Positions 33,768 through 46,455 are shown, numbered from the stretch's first letter. The stretch is 64,000 nucleotides of DNA from Flammulina velutipes (GCA_011800155.1 CM022378.1:620001-684000), one strand, 5' to 3'. Made by a program: numbers and translations. The notes: a model not told the origin generated them from the sequence alone.

Positions 33768-34547
33768 CCTACAGCACCTACGGACTACTTCAAGGAGCCA
33801 CTCGTGTCGCCGCCACCATACCGCCCGCCGCGCTATTTCCTTTTTGGGCTGGAATCGTCAGCATCGGTTGATTTTGTGCAGGATTTTGGACACGTCGCTT
33901 TTCACTACTTTTATTGTTTCTTATTGGTCGCTGTATACTGAGTAGACAACGAAATACAGTGACGGCAAGCGGAAAACAGTAGACTGAAGCCCGATCGACT
34001 ATCATCGGCAAGAAAGGGAGTGGTCCGAGTCTAGGAAAACAGTGAAAAACTATATTACAGTAAGTAGTACGTCCTTCAATCGGCTCCGGACCACGGGTGG
34101 CATTCACTTGTGCCTCCTACAGGGGACTTCGCGGTGTGGATACCTTGAGGATACGTGGGATAAGCATTAAGTACTAAGTACTGTCAAACAACTAATAAAT
34201 TTTGGTTCCACATAATACTCAATCTATGCGCCTCCTGCTCAGTACTCACCCTCGACGACGACAACATCCAGCCAATGCAAATGTGCGCCACACTGTTCCC
34301 TACGTACTACGCGATAGATCGGATAAACATTTGAATTATAATTTCTATGATGACGTGTATTATCCCTAATCAAATTGATCGGTGGTAGGAGCACGACTAT
34401 CCACAAGGTATTCACTGCTCTGGCCATACTGTAAGTATAGGGAGGTATTTACAGCCTACCTGTGGGGCTGGCGGCTTGCCGCTGGCTGTTTCCCATCACC
34501 ACCACCACAGTCCCTGTAGGATGCACAAGGAAATGCCACCCGTGTCA
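33768..34547. other. Intergenic, no supported gene
   Basis: Contains the short hydrophobic frame noted above and otherwise AT-rich sequence leading to a fold-back element. Confidence 0.4.
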
Positions 34548-35250
34548 GTGGCCACGGCATAGCCATGGTTTTTGACAGGGATATGGTTATTTAATTAGTG
34601 TGGCCTCAACCAGTTTAGGAAAGCTTTGCGGTTTGCTGGTGAATATAATGTATTATACCTGCTCTGTAACAAGTGTGAACATCTAAGGAAACAGAAGAGA
34701 AGTGGTCGCTCAAAATGCGACCACGGTGATCAACAATTGATGAATAACACATTCGGCTCAATACCTCGGGAACGACCTCCCGTAAAATTCCACGACTCTT
34801 ATAGCTCATTGATTGGATGTATCGGAAGGTAACGCACTAATAAATTTAACATCTACAGCATGAGTGAACTATACAGAAGCTCCGAACACGGGTTTGTCAC
34901 ACGGTCGCACTTGCGTCTTTGAACTCTTTCCAGCGTATACGTAGCTCTATCCTTTCGACTTTGCTTGTGATAGAATTCAAGGCATGTAAGCTGCTGTCAA
35001 TGAGAGTCGGTGAATTTTAAGTGGAGTCGTTCACGAGCATTTGAGCTTATTGAGTGATTGATCATTATTTCTTGATCGCTTTGGCCCCATTTTGAGCGAC
35101 CAGTTCTCTTCCGTTTCCTTAGATTCCACATTTGTTATAGAGCAGGTATACTACATTATATTCATCAGCAAACCCCAAAGCTTTCCGATACTGGTTGAGG
35201 CCACACTAATTAAATAACCATATCCCTGTCAAAAACCATGCCGGGGCCAC
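34548..35250. mobile_element. Fold-back element, about 200-bp inverted arms
   Basis: Left arm about 34548-34745 and right arm about 35045-35250 are reverse complements with scattered mismatches (shared core TGGTTTTTGACAGGGATATG). Terminal bases are GTGGCC on both sides. The left arm also holds a small perfect hairpin, GTGGTCGC...GCGACCAC, near 34703-34725. No transposase frame between the arms. No target duplication was found, so the family is unassigned. Confidence 0.7.
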
Positions 35251-36052
35251 CGATCGCCCAAATCTCTTGAGATACCGGGATCGGTCGGGCGGGGTTGATT
35301 TTACTGCAAAGAAACGAGGCATGCAGGCCCATGGTATTGAAGTAGGTAGGATAAACCCAACAACTTCCAAGGCAACATCGACTGGAGCACATTATCAGCT
35401 ATCGACGATATCCATTAACGCACTCTTCAATGGCCGGAATTACAGAGAGCGCCTGCACCTCCCGGAAACCTTGTATCAAGAATTTAACTAGTCAGTTATT
35501 TGACCATCTCTATGAGGAGATCGTCCTTGCCTAACTACTTACGTCTGTGCGGGCAGTTGGAAGTATCTCGTACTGAAGTCGACCTGGCTAGGATTGCATA
35601 GGAGACTAATAGCGAGACTCCGTCGAAGATCTCCTCTCTCTGAGAAACTCTGGAACACGTGCGAGATTTACGAAGCTATATGCGCATTTTCCCTTGCAAC
35701 GCCTCAGTTCTCCCAGATTATATCACCATAGGCCCTTCTATCAAAAATTTACCTAGAATCAAAGCTGACACGTCCTTAATATCTAGGTTCTGAAATATGC
35801 AGAGATCAGACTGCCGGAATGTTGGATAACCACTATTTGATGCTACAATGTTACATATCCAAAAAAGGCAAAAACATGTAACATGCGGAACGGTTGGGCC
35901 ACGATTCCCAGCAAAATCGTCTTGAAGGCTAATTGAAAACTCTACCGCATCGAACGAGACACCAATTGAGGCATGGGGCGCTGCCGGGCGCTCGCGCACA
36001 TAGACAACTTTATTGGTAAACGGCTACAGCTACAATTACATTTTCCCTCTGA
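35251..36052. other. Intergenic, no supported gene
   Basis: Short frames only. The last 50 bases may be the remnant of an upstream helicase exon, because homologous proteins would have coding sequence just before VIDEFSM. Confidence 0.4.
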
Positions 36053-37259
36053 GTCATTGACGAGTTCTCGATGATCTCAAAAACCTTCCTAGCCCAACTG
36101 TCAAAACACATTGCAATTGGAAAGGAACAGAGGAATTCACCTGCACGGGACATGTCTTTTGGCGGCGTGAACGTCATTCTGGTAGGCGACCTTCATCAGT
36201 TCCCTCCCGTCGCTTGCTCGCCCCGAGACTACATTGGCCACCTGATCTAGCCAAGGATACACGGGAACAACAGATTGGACACACAATCTTTGAGGAGTTT
36301 TTGACGGTAGTAATTCTGAAGGAACAGATGCAGATTACGGATGGAATTTGGAGAGATTTCTTGCAACGGCTGCGGTTCGGACGTGTCGAGGGGAGAGACC
36401 TCGCTATGCTGCGAAGCCTCATTTTGGAACGAAGCCCAATAGATGACCTGTCGGATCCATGGAAGGATGTGGCATTGATTACACCTCGGTATGCAGTACG
36501 CGAGGAATGGAATTGCGAGGCCATACCTGGGCCATACGAGCGTAAACGGATATATGTCTGCCACGCACGGGATACGATTCGAGGGAGGGAACTGTCACTG
36601 GAAGAAAAGTTCGCTCTCGCGTCGAGGAGGGAGCCCAAAGGAAAGCGAAGGCGGAAGGAGCTGCCGGAAGTCGTTGAAATAGCTGTTGGCGTTCAAAACC
36701 TGGAGACTGATTCGGACATCGCGAACGGAGCGCACGGGGAGATCGTTGACGTCGTGTTGGACGAGAGGGAGGAGGCGCAGGAAGACGATGCGGGAACAGT
36801 CCACTTGAAATATCCCCCTCTTTATGTCCTCGTCAAGTTGACGCACAGTAGAGCCGATTGTCTTGATGGACTGGAGGAACGGGTGATACCACTGCAAGCT
36901 GTCACACAAAAGATGAGAACCATAGTGGATGAAGGGAGAGGCAAACACAAGATACAAACCGTCACTCGCCAGCAATATCCTGTCACCGCTGCGTATGCAT
37001 TCACCGACTACCAGTCTCAAGACAAACAATTCGTTGCATCATTGTCGACTTGGCAAAACCTGGTACCGGGACGCTCAGCTTGTTCAACATGTATGTCGCG
37101 CTTTCAAGGAGTTCTGGCCGAGAGACGATTCGGCTGCTTCGAGAGATGGATGAATCGACGTTATTGGGGCCATATAGTGTTGAGCTCTTGGAGGAGGACG
37201 ATAAATTGGAGAGGCAGAAAGAGTTAACAAGAAGATGGTGGTATAGAATGAGCAGATGA
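36053..37259 (+). pseudogene. PIF1-type DNA helicase, truncated and frameshifted
   Basis: The first frame reads VIDEFSMISKTFLAQLSKHI and FGGVNVILVGDLHQFPPVA, which are helicase motif II (DE) and motif III (GDxxQ) of the superfamily 1B PIF1/RRM3 group. Just after FPPVACSPRDY (about 36220) the frame shifts into the long open frame beginning near 36214 (HTIFEEFLTVVILKEQMQIT). A second shift near 37030 is needed to reach VDLAKPGTGTLSLFNMYVAL and SRSSGRETIRLL, the C-terminal motif V/VI region, ending at a stop at 37257. The N terminus with the Walker A loop is absent. Fungal genomes carry many PIF1-like copies, some from Helitrons; which type this was cannot be told from the fragment. Confidence 0.88.
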
Positions 37260-37932
37260 ATGTTAGCTGCACGCTGGAAAGCTGTGCTGATTTGCTTGTA
37301 CCTATGTACGATTTACAACGAAAACTGTGCCAAATTACTGTAAAGGGTGGGGAGATCCCTTGTCCAGCAAGGGGATGTATATATCGGTTCAGTTGTTACT
37401 ACCCGCGCCGCATAGTATCCAGGGGCAGCTCGTAGATGCTAATCTGGATGTAGTATTTGCTGAACCTTTTCGGGGGGAGACACACGAGCACGAGGGCGTG
37501 GGGTAGGGGAAAGGCTGGGCCGCCCGCCCTGGCACAGGCGCATGACATACTAAGGAGAATGAATTTAAAGGAAGTACGGGAGACAAGAAAAATACGAGTC
37601 CTGAACTGTACGTGATATGCGACTCGGTAATATGAAGAGGGAGAACGTGAAAGTAAAAGTGCCGAGTTGCATACAGACTATGAGATATGGGTGACTGAAA
37701 GAAAGATAAATCCGAAGAACGTCTATGGAAGCGATTGCATAGAACCTATTGAAAGTTGTGTGTGGAATTGCTCTTTATCGCAAGCGTCGGTGGTATGAAC
37801 CGCGTTCCGAGCGCGGTACACTATACTGAAGGTTAGATCTACTTATCAACACAGTTGAGCCACGCACGTCAAGCCACTGATATCAACCAGAGCTAATGAT
37901 CAATACGGTGAGTTAAGTCATAAGTATACGCC
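37260..37932. other. Intergenic, no supported gene
   Basis: No coding exon seen between the helicase relic and the minus-strand membrane-protein fragment. Confidence 0.4.
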
Positions 37933-38700
37933 TCAACAAAGCGACCCACCAAAGATCGAGAACCAGCATAGGAAGATATCCATCAACCACCACCATGGGT
38001 CCAGTCCGTAATCCACTACTGTCATAACTGCCTTCGCGATTTGCGAGAGTAAAAACGACATATACTCGGATCTTTGGATCATATTTTTCACCCAACCGAT
38101 GTCGATGATAGCGAGTGTCATATGCAAGAACAACAGGTTCCAGCGGACGAGGAAGGCGCGCATGCTACCAGCGTACTGTGCGCTATACCACAAGTTAACT
38201 ATCTTTGCGTAACCGCCCAAGATGACTGCCTACATTTTATGACTTCCAGCTAAAGAGGCGCCTGTGAGTAGTGCAATGTTAGGATATTGTGCCAGAAAAC
38301 CTACTGGTCAGAATCATGGCGAAGTAAAATAGGCTCGACATGCGTCGCATGAATAGACGGTCCTCGAGAAAACTGGCGAGAACGGGCACTATTTGGGAAG
38401 TGAAATATTGTCGATAATCCGCCAGGATCAGTCCATGACATGAGGCCATCCCGTAAAAGTATGTAACCAGCATAAGCAAGATATGCGGGAGAAGTAGCCA
38501 CAAGAAGTGCGCCATAAGGTGTCGGTGGGAAGGTTTCTGGCGACAATATGGCGTAAACCATTGGACAACGGTTAAAAAGGATTTCCGCATGCACAACGTG
38601 CTGGTCGGGAGTCGACGTTTCAACGTCGACCACTTGATGCATATCTGCTGCCGATATTTACAATTACACGTTGCCTCGAGCACGACACCGTAGCGTCAAA
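37933..38700 (-). pseudogene. Multi-pass membrane protein, probably disrupted
   Basis: Minus-strand segments are strongly hydrophobic: YGALLVATSPAYLAYAGYIL in the frame starting 38642, SQIVPVLASFLEDRLFMRRM and LFYFAMIL in the overlapping frame, then AKIVNLWYSAQYAGSMRAFL, LLFLHMTLAIIDIGW and GLDPWWWLMDIFLCWFSIFG to a stop at 37933. A GTAGGT...CACAG intron near 38270-38315 is plausible, but the following frame meets a TAG before GGYAKIVNLW, so either an exon is mis-set or the gene is broken. About five or six membrane helices. Family not recognised. Confidence 0.5.
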
Positions 38701-40116
38701 GCCTCAGTCTGGTGACGGACACATGGCGCAGGGAATTTGTACAGATGGACGGCAACCATTGTCAACCTACAACTCCTTACGAGCGCCTGATTCTTTCCCT
38801 AGAGCTATGTATAATATTCCCCACTCGATAACGCACACCTTGCTACTTTTGAAGGATAGAGGGAAGAATACACGGCGAGACCACCGCATCGATATCCGGC
38901 AGGAGCACCGCATGCATCTATCTACTATTATAAAACACAAAGGCCTCGAGGCTTTCTTCTTCTCCCTCTCATGGCTCAATCTCTCGCTTCTCAGTTCTTT
39001 TTCTCCATCTCATTGGCTCTCTTCCTCATTCGGGCGGCCTCCCTAGCGGGGCAATAGTTACTTGCGTGGCACTGGCACAGTTGCTCAGGCGTACATAACT
39101 CAATTCTGCTGTTGGTCTCTGAATAGTGTCGCCACCGGCTTGAGTCAATTCCTCGATTCGACTATTATACGTAGAGCCATTTACAACGTTAACTGCCACT
39201 CTTATCTGTAACATATAGTACACGAGTACCATGATACCCAGTACATGTACACATTATACACGGGGTCATGATCAGCCTCCAAACAGTCATGCGTCACTCT
39301 AACTTCAAAGCCAGCCGAATCCGCAGCGTTTCAGATTAAGCAGCGTGTAGCCTAGTGGTACATGTTCGTTCCAAAATTTCATTGTATACGTGATATAGGG
39401 TATTGTAGTGCAAGCGGATGAGCGGTTGCATATGTGCAAGGCACAAGTTGAAGCTGGGACACTTTAAGCTTAAGTTTCAGGACGTGTTGCAATCTGGTAC
39501 AATGCGGCGTTGACATGTACGGGTGTTCCCTCTCTGCGATTCTTCAGAGGTTTCGTTGACTGGACGGTCTCCGAGAACATGGCGGAACGCAACGAGCGAG
39601 ATGATTGCAATCGGAGAAATGTAGCGTTAGCCATGAAGAATCCCCCAAGTCCACACGTCAAATTCAAATGCGATTCATTCTATAGAGCGCCTATCCATGG
39701 ACAAGTTTCTTGGGATCCCAGCCTGATAGTATGTTATCTACGGAACTTGTATCGATCTGCCTATATTACCACTGAAGCTCCGCCTGTGGCGACGGAAAAC
39801 CTTGCTTGTACAGTCAAGAACCCAAGTACACATGGATTTTGAGCGATAGAGTTATTCTTCAGAGGACCAGGGTAAAGACTATGAGCCAGGATTACATGTG
39901 GTACTTTGCCGGCTTACATTACGGAACGAGGCCAGACGAAGAGCAAGTGTCATGCCAGTTAACAGAAAGACGCTATCAGCCTCGTTGCAGTGCTGAGCAA
40001 TCCGTAAACTTAGGAGGGGACTGCTGCAAAGATTGATTGATAATTATTGTGCTTAGTTTGTGGGGATGTGCACGAACCCTATGCACGCACGGACATGTAA
40101 ATCACCATTAGAGTAA
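38701..40116. other. Intergenic, no supported gene
   Basis: Contains short frames and, at 40060-40116, the continuation of the GTCCGTGCA-type repeat sequence outside the inverted 1.16-kb copy. Confidence 0.4.
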
Positions 40117-41283
40117 ATGCGCGGACATACTTGGTAAATGCACGGACATGCACAAACATCCACGAACTTTGTCGAATGCACGAACCATGTACTGTACTGC
40201 ACGAACATCCAGCAACTGCACAATCATACGAACGCCGTTCAAAAAATTCACAGCCTCAATTCGAAAGAGAGAGCTTCATTAGGAATGCCAGTATAATGTA
40301 AGCAGTGATACCACTACGCTAAATAGGTATACTCTATATTCATACCAGGAGACTTGATGCGTTCGCACGCTAGCAGTGGCGTCCACATTTGTAGGTAAGC
40401 TGTCTGATAAACCCACTTCCCATCCCATGCGTCTACGCTCATGGCATCTCCTACCACTCAACGTTCAACTATCGTTCTTTTTCAAAGCCTTCTCCGTCGC
40501 ACATCAAAAGACAGTACATAGCCGGCCGATTCCAAGTTCCAACGCTATCGCCTCCCAAAAAAGGACGGGAAATAGCAATAACTCTTCGTCCTCGTCGTCC
40601 AATGGTGTCCTCGTTATTCGCACTCGCCGACATCATCCACAGCCGACCTCGTCGTTCGCATTCGTCGACATCATCCACGGCCGTCGTCATTGTTGGTCCA
40701 TCTCGCTGACTCACTCGTAAGTTGTAGCGGTCTTCACGGACATGTACAGACAGTGCATGAACATGCACGGACAATGCACGAGCATGCACGGACAATGCAC
40801 GAGTAGCGCACGAACAGTGTACGGACCTGCACGAACATGCACGAACATGCGCGAACAGTGTATGAACATGCATGGACGGCCCACGGACATGCACGGACGG
40901 TGTACGGACGGTGTACGAACCTGTCTTGAAGCTATTACACATCAGTATTGACACGAGTGAGACACGAGTGAGACCCCCCAAAAATCAAAAAATTAACAAG
41001 CATGTACGAGCGTACCTACTGTCCATCATGATGCTAACCAAGGTGTGAACGACCTGAATAAGTATAGGCCATCTGCGTCATAAGCCCCAACAAGGAGAGT
41101 GTGAAATAGATTCACCTACTAGTGGCAGCGGTGTGGAATGAGAGACACCTCATAGAGCACTGTTAAATTGATATAGACTTCGGCACCCGTAGCATGCGAC
41201 AAGATATAGATATAATTATCGGGGGTTGGGCCTGTCTGGGATCGCAGAAACAGGGTTTATAGTGAATACTTGTGATAGATAGT
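40117..41283 (-). repeat. Inverted copy of the 1.16-kb repeat at 16729-17894
   Basis: Reverse complement of 16729-17894 with very few differences, including the minisatellite (40738-40925). It lies between two gene-free flanks and has no identifiable ends of a known element type. Confidence 0.88.
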
Positions 41284-41649
41284 AATGATTTCCACGCCTC
41301 CTTTGGACCGGAACCTGCGGCTCTCGATATGCAGTGAAGGTGGAAGAGGTAGGGCAGTGGCAGTAGGCTAAGACTTGAATCTATCCCAGCCCGCCACCTG
41401 GCACGGTCGGTGGCTCTGAGTCGCAAGAAGACAAAGTCGGATAGATGATCGAGCCTAGACCTTGACTATGCCGCGCGGCCGTGGCCTCATCATCAAAGTC
41501 CGGGCCAATATGCCGATCTGACTCACGACATCTGTGTAAGAGTCACAGTCAACGTTACGGTATGTACGCGACTAGATAGCGACCGTCGATCTCCTTTTTT
41601 TTCACGCCAAACTACCGAAAGGCGACGCCTCGAAGGACCTTCGAGAACT
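41284..41649. other. Intergenic, upstream of the Ulp1-like relic
   Basis: No gene supported. Could contain the promoter of the protease-like gene. Confidence 0.35.
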
Positions 41650-43841
41650 ATGGCGAAAGAAATTAATATCGACGACGATCCGCCTTTCCTACCAAACGAT
41701 TGGATCAAAGTAGGGAAATCATATCCTGCCAAAGACACCCCACGATCGGTTCAAAACGCACGCAAGGCGATCTACACTATCGCTCCGATTCACCAACACC
41801 TTTTCCCGACGCCCTCTATCACCCCATTCCAATTCTGTGACTTTGCCCTCCCGGCGCGCTCTTATGCGAAAGTTTTGGATGCCAATCTTTGGTTTAGTTC
41901 AGATCCACCTACGATCGCAGTCATCAGCGGCTCGCTGCTCAGCCCTATTCCCAATCTAGAGGCGTTCAAAAAAATTGATCAGGCCTTTGGTCAAGCGTGG
42001 TTTGACGGCAAATTATCGATCGGGGATCCATCCGGTCATGACCGCTTTGACTTTTCGGTTCTCCCGATCTGGCGGGATCTTAATTATCTTGCGGAGAAGC
42101 AGGCGAAGTGGAAGCGTTATCTCAGCGTTTTGGCTGGCAAGAAAATACGAGCTGAAGAAAGAGGAGATCGCGCGATGACCGCCACCCTCACAGAAGTTGA
42201 ACTTCGACTCCGTCAAACGGGGTGGAACGAGCAGCTACCGTACTGCAGTGCGACGACGACAAGTTTTCAACTGGGAGGTCAGTCGTTCTTTGAATTATCC
42301 TCTCTCAATAACACTGTTTACAGCCTTCCTTGATGACGTATGGCTGTCGGACGACCATGTCAACATGTTCGTTGAGGACATCTCGCAACGCCTACGGGAT
42401 GCCAAGAATTCTCGTGTTCTTGTCGCAAGCGTCATCTTCTCCATCGTCTTATTGTCTTCCGCAAAGACTAGAAAATACACCAAGGCGGAGGGAGCAGGCG
42501 TTCTGGAAAAGTACGAGAAGCTTATACTGAAAAATGGCGTAGAAAGACTTTACCTTCCAGTGAACGTTGCGGGACTCCACTGGACAGCGGCGCGGATAGA
42601 TTTTGAGAAGAATACCATTGCATACGGTAATCTCGCCTTTGATTGCATTGATAGCATCTAACACATGGGGTAGGTGATTCGCTAATGGTTCATAAAAAGT
42701 CAGAACCTATAATGTTGGCGATGAGGCTATGGCTGCAGGCTCGGTTCAAGAAAACACCGCAGAGTCTAGGAGCTGTATTAGAGCTCACAGTTCAGATCGA
42801 CTCCTTCAATTGTGCGATTCACGTCGCAGAGATGCTTACTTATGACATATTCGGTGACGAGCTCTGCCCGGATACGGGCCTCCTTCGATTACGGTGGTTC
42901 CTGAAGCTGTCGCTAGTTCTCATCACATCCGAAACACCACCTGTGGTGCTGCCAACCACCGGTGTATTCGATCACAATCTCGCAGATGTGACCTTTGATG
43001 ATATTTCCCATGAAGACGCGCAAGCGGATCTCAGTCCACTTGTCTGCCTGGACCGCCCCACCAGCCTCGGCTACTCTCTAGAGATGTGCTGCCAGGACGT
43101 TCTTCAGAGGGGACCACTTCCCCCTGATGACCAGGATTATGCACTATCATCCAGCGCGGACCATCCTCTATCCTCTATCGATTATCGCCTCCTCCCTCCA
43201 TCCTCTTTCAAGTATCCCTTTCTTCCTCCATTGCTGGGGCCCGCAGAAGACTGCCTCTCCGATGGCTCCGTTGGGTTTTACACCCCAAAAGTCAAACGAA
43301 CGAGATCGTCACGTAGTTTGGATGACATAGACCTACTGCCTTTGAAACGCTTGAAGGCTGCAGGGGATAACTTCCTGGCGAAGAGAAAGGCCAGGAAACG
43401 TGACACATCCATCGGGCAGTTCGCGGTCTGGATTGAGGAGCAGGGGAAAAGGTGGCTCGAGATATTGAGCAACAGTCCTCCGACCCTTCCAGAAGCTTCT
43501 ACTTCTGAGGAAATCACTGCCCCCATACTTGTGAGCTGGTTTGACCTTTCTGATCTTCTGGACAATGACTGGCGATCCCAGCACGAAATCAAAAAGATCC
43601 AAGCTACTCTTGATAGATTCATGGAGTCCCAGCTTGTGCAAGACGCTAAACGCTCTTCTCAAATAACAACAGCGCAATACGAGCTCGAAAGCAAGATAGA
43701 TCGGTATATCTCGGTATTTCTTTGTACTCAGTATTGTATCTGATCCGCGAGGTTAGGTTGAGGGTCGATCTTGTGAATCTACTTGAAGAGCTAGATACTC
43801 ACACTCCGCCAGTACCTCCTGGTGAGAACGACGAGAAGTAG
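41650..43841 (+). pseudogene. Ulp1-like (C48) cysteine protease with a damaged active-site region
   Basis: Exon 1, 41650-42277 (MAKEINIDDDPPFLPNDWIK...), joins across a 46-nt intron to 42324-42661, giving QLGAFLDDVWLSDDHVNMFV, then VERLYLPVNVAGLHWTAARI and NTIAYGNLAFDCIDSI before a TAA. From 42685 the frame resumes with WLQARFKKTPQSLGAVLELT and VQIDSFNCAIHVAEML. H in GLHWTAARID and C in DSFNCAIH fit the Ulp1 His and Cys; the expected Asp (usually YGDSL) is replaced by GNL, just before the stop. A charged C-terminal tail follows and may end at 43841 after a short intron (43714-43751). The stop and missing Asp suggest a pseudogene. Ulp1-like domains occur in SUMO proteases and as passengers in DNA transposons; which applies here is unknown. 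Confidence 0.75.
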
Positions 43842-45429
43842 CTGTCTTCCTTCGGTCATGACATCCATCTCACTCTGCGTAGACGTACAGATCGCTTGCA
43901 GGACCAGGCAACTGACCGGCAGACTGACTCTGGCACTACTATTAGAACTCCGACTCCTTGGGCACCTGCAGCGTTCGATGGCTTTGTGTACCTCTCTTCC
44001 TTCGCTGCCATCACAGACTTATCACTGACAATCTTCATCAATTAGGTCGCGGTCAGAGATGGTGGCAACGCTACATACATCCATAGGAACATCGATTGAG
44101 AACCTCAAGAGGGAATCATCCGAGGGTGATTCAAACAAGAACGACGCGTATCCGAGGACCGTGAGCTGCACCTGATTTTCCCAAAGATTCCAACCTAACG
44201 ATGAACTTAGAGCTTCCTGAACCCTCGTCTCGAACGCCGTTATGTGAATGACGTCTTCGGAGAAACCCAGAGCTTGCTGCAAAGTGTAATATCATATTTT
44301 CTTTTGCCAAATACATAGAAGCTTCCATGGCAGGAGACGACCAAGTCAAGACATTTAAAAATGGACAGCTTGACCTCACATTGGTGAGTAAGACACGTAA
44401 CGTGAAGTGCGTTTTTTTCCTCATGTTCTGTGCTCTGTATCGTGGTTCCACACGTCGTGCTGTGTTATTTGTTTAGCTAATTACGCGAATTCAGCTGGAC
44501 CCAGCCTAGCACTGTTTTGTTTACCCACCCAGAGGGCCTGTTCATAGTCTGTGTGTAACTTCTTTCTTTGCAATACACATCTCACGAAGAAAGCGGCGGT
44601 GCATAGTGCCCCTTCATCATCATTATCCAAGAGACAGTCAAAGGCACTGCCAATCTACCACATCGTCACAAAAACTGCGTAATTTAGTCCTATGAAAAGT
44701 CCCTGCGCCACATTGCTGCTTCCCTATAAGTATTTCCTGCCACTGAGCACAGCAGGCCAAAGTCATCGATAGACAAGGAGCTGCTTCAGTATTTGCCATA
44801 TAGCTACAGTCATAGTAAACAACCCAGGCACCATTGGAAGGTCAAAGGTGCGCATGTGGCGCACACTGTTGACGGTGATGACCGCCGTATGATTCAGAAG
44901 AGCTCACACTCAGTAAATATTAGGTTGATTTATCTTGTTCTGTCTCGAAGCCCATGTTCAGCGGAAGAACTGGGGCTTCTCATTAGATTCTGAATATGAT
45001 AAACCAACGCCCCCAGACTATATATTGGATGGTGAACAAAGTGGCGCCAGCCGCTTGCGAGCCCCGCTCGCACCACCGGGGACCTCCCCGAAATCCATAC
45101 AAAGTCTATCGCAAGTCGCAACGAAACTCACGTTGCCTAGTCTGACAGTTGACTACCCAGTGAAAAGTCGGGGGTCAGAAATCGGATCAGAGCTGTTGTG
45201 GTCGGTGCACTGGATATTTCGGCTGCTTCTCATCTACTGAGAGCGGAAGGAAACGACAGAACCCTGTATCTTGGGACGTTACCTTGATGTACGCAATGGT
45301 AATGTTATGATGTTATTCAGTGTGAGCTCAAAGTACGTGTGCGACATCCTAAATATTAAAGGGATACTTGACCCTGACAGGACCCTTTAAACACGAAAAA
45401 CGCGGTATAGCTGAACGCAAGCATTGTTA
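43842..45429. other. Intergenic, no supported gene
   Basis: Short overlapping frames only (for example 44022-44451 minus, 44935-45240 plus) with no motif or splice logic. 45320-45350 resembles the sequence near 16388. Confidence 0.4.
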
Positions 45430-45830
45430 CAGCGCTTTCGGAAAACCTTGTCCTTCACTCACTCGAATCGAATTAAAAGAATTCAAGAAATAAAATAAGG
45501 TACTTCGCTTGGCCAGGTACATGTTGACCAAAACGGTCCCCGACAATCCTTTTTGGGGTGCCAAGACGATGCGCCACATCTCGAGAGGGTTCCTCTTCCA
45601 CGAAACGAAGGTAATGCAGTCATATCTCCTTAGTACACGAGTCTTCAATACCTATGTTACAGAAGAACTATGCCTTCAACGTTGATTTCCGTCCTCACTG
45701 CCGGAGTTGGCCACAGTTGTTACTATTTCAGTTCGCAAGAGTCAGGGACGTCCATCACCAAGTTGTACCTTTACCGAATTCTTTTTATTCGAGTTGAGAG
45801 TGTCGTGGACAAGGTTTTCCGAAAGCGCTG
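45430..45830. mobile_element. TA-flanked MITE with 25-bp terminal inverted repeats (401 bp)
   Basis: Left end CAGCGCTTTCGGAAAACCTT and the right end, whose reverse complement is the same, are perfect inverted repeats for about 25 bp, with weaker pairing for another 30 bp. TA flanks both ends (45428-45429 and 45831-45832). A CAG start and a TA target duplication fit pogo/Tc1-mariner type elements. No transposase inside. Confidence 0.82.
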
Positions 45831-46144
45831 TAAGTTTTCCTGCCGATAGGTCGTCCCAAAAATAAACGGGATGTGCTCCGGGGGCGCGAAGGACTTATGT
45901 CTAAGAACAAAACAAGGGAAAGTATCAATCTAATGTCATGCAACGACGAGGCGGATTATGCCCAAGACATGTGGCTGTGTTCAAATGTTCTCAAGACTTC
46001 AACAACCAATGTAGCTCGCCAGATGCATCATGCAATCACACGGGGCTCGAGAGCACCCATCGCAGATGGGTGCGGCAGAGCGCTGTTCAAAATCAACATG
46101 CATGATCTCATATCTGCCCGTGTATACACGGGCCACACCGCTAG

Positions 46145-46455
46145 TCCTACGTGATGTGCCGGAAGGCGGAGCCTCCGGGCTCCGACAAAGACAGACCCTC
46201 CTGGAAACGCGGTCAGCTGCGATGGGTGGGCGGGCCCGTCGCGGGTGATAGTAGGAGATGGTCTGCTCGTCAGAGCCATGCACGACGTCTGATTGCTTTT
46301 GTATTGGGACGGGAGGGCGGGAAAGAAAGAAGCTTTGCTCTTCAACAGACACGATCACTTCGTCGAGTCTGCTGGTGGTGAAGAGCAAGGGGCTCACATG
46401 CCCGTCCGAAGACATGAGTTTCTGAGCGCTCGTGCCTCGTACTCTGAACATCTCA
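46145..46455 (+). repeat. Dispersed repeat, partner at 16416-16725
   Basis: See the partner for the shared frame ending TRSLRRVCWW. This copy has small insertions (for example GGGCGGGCCCG) relative to it. Confidence 0.7.

Noticed and set aside
39345..39390. tRNA-like A box (TAGCCTAGTGGTA) and a nearby GTTCGTTCC
   Set aside because: The two boxes are too close together, and no cloverleaf with an acceptor stem can be formed.
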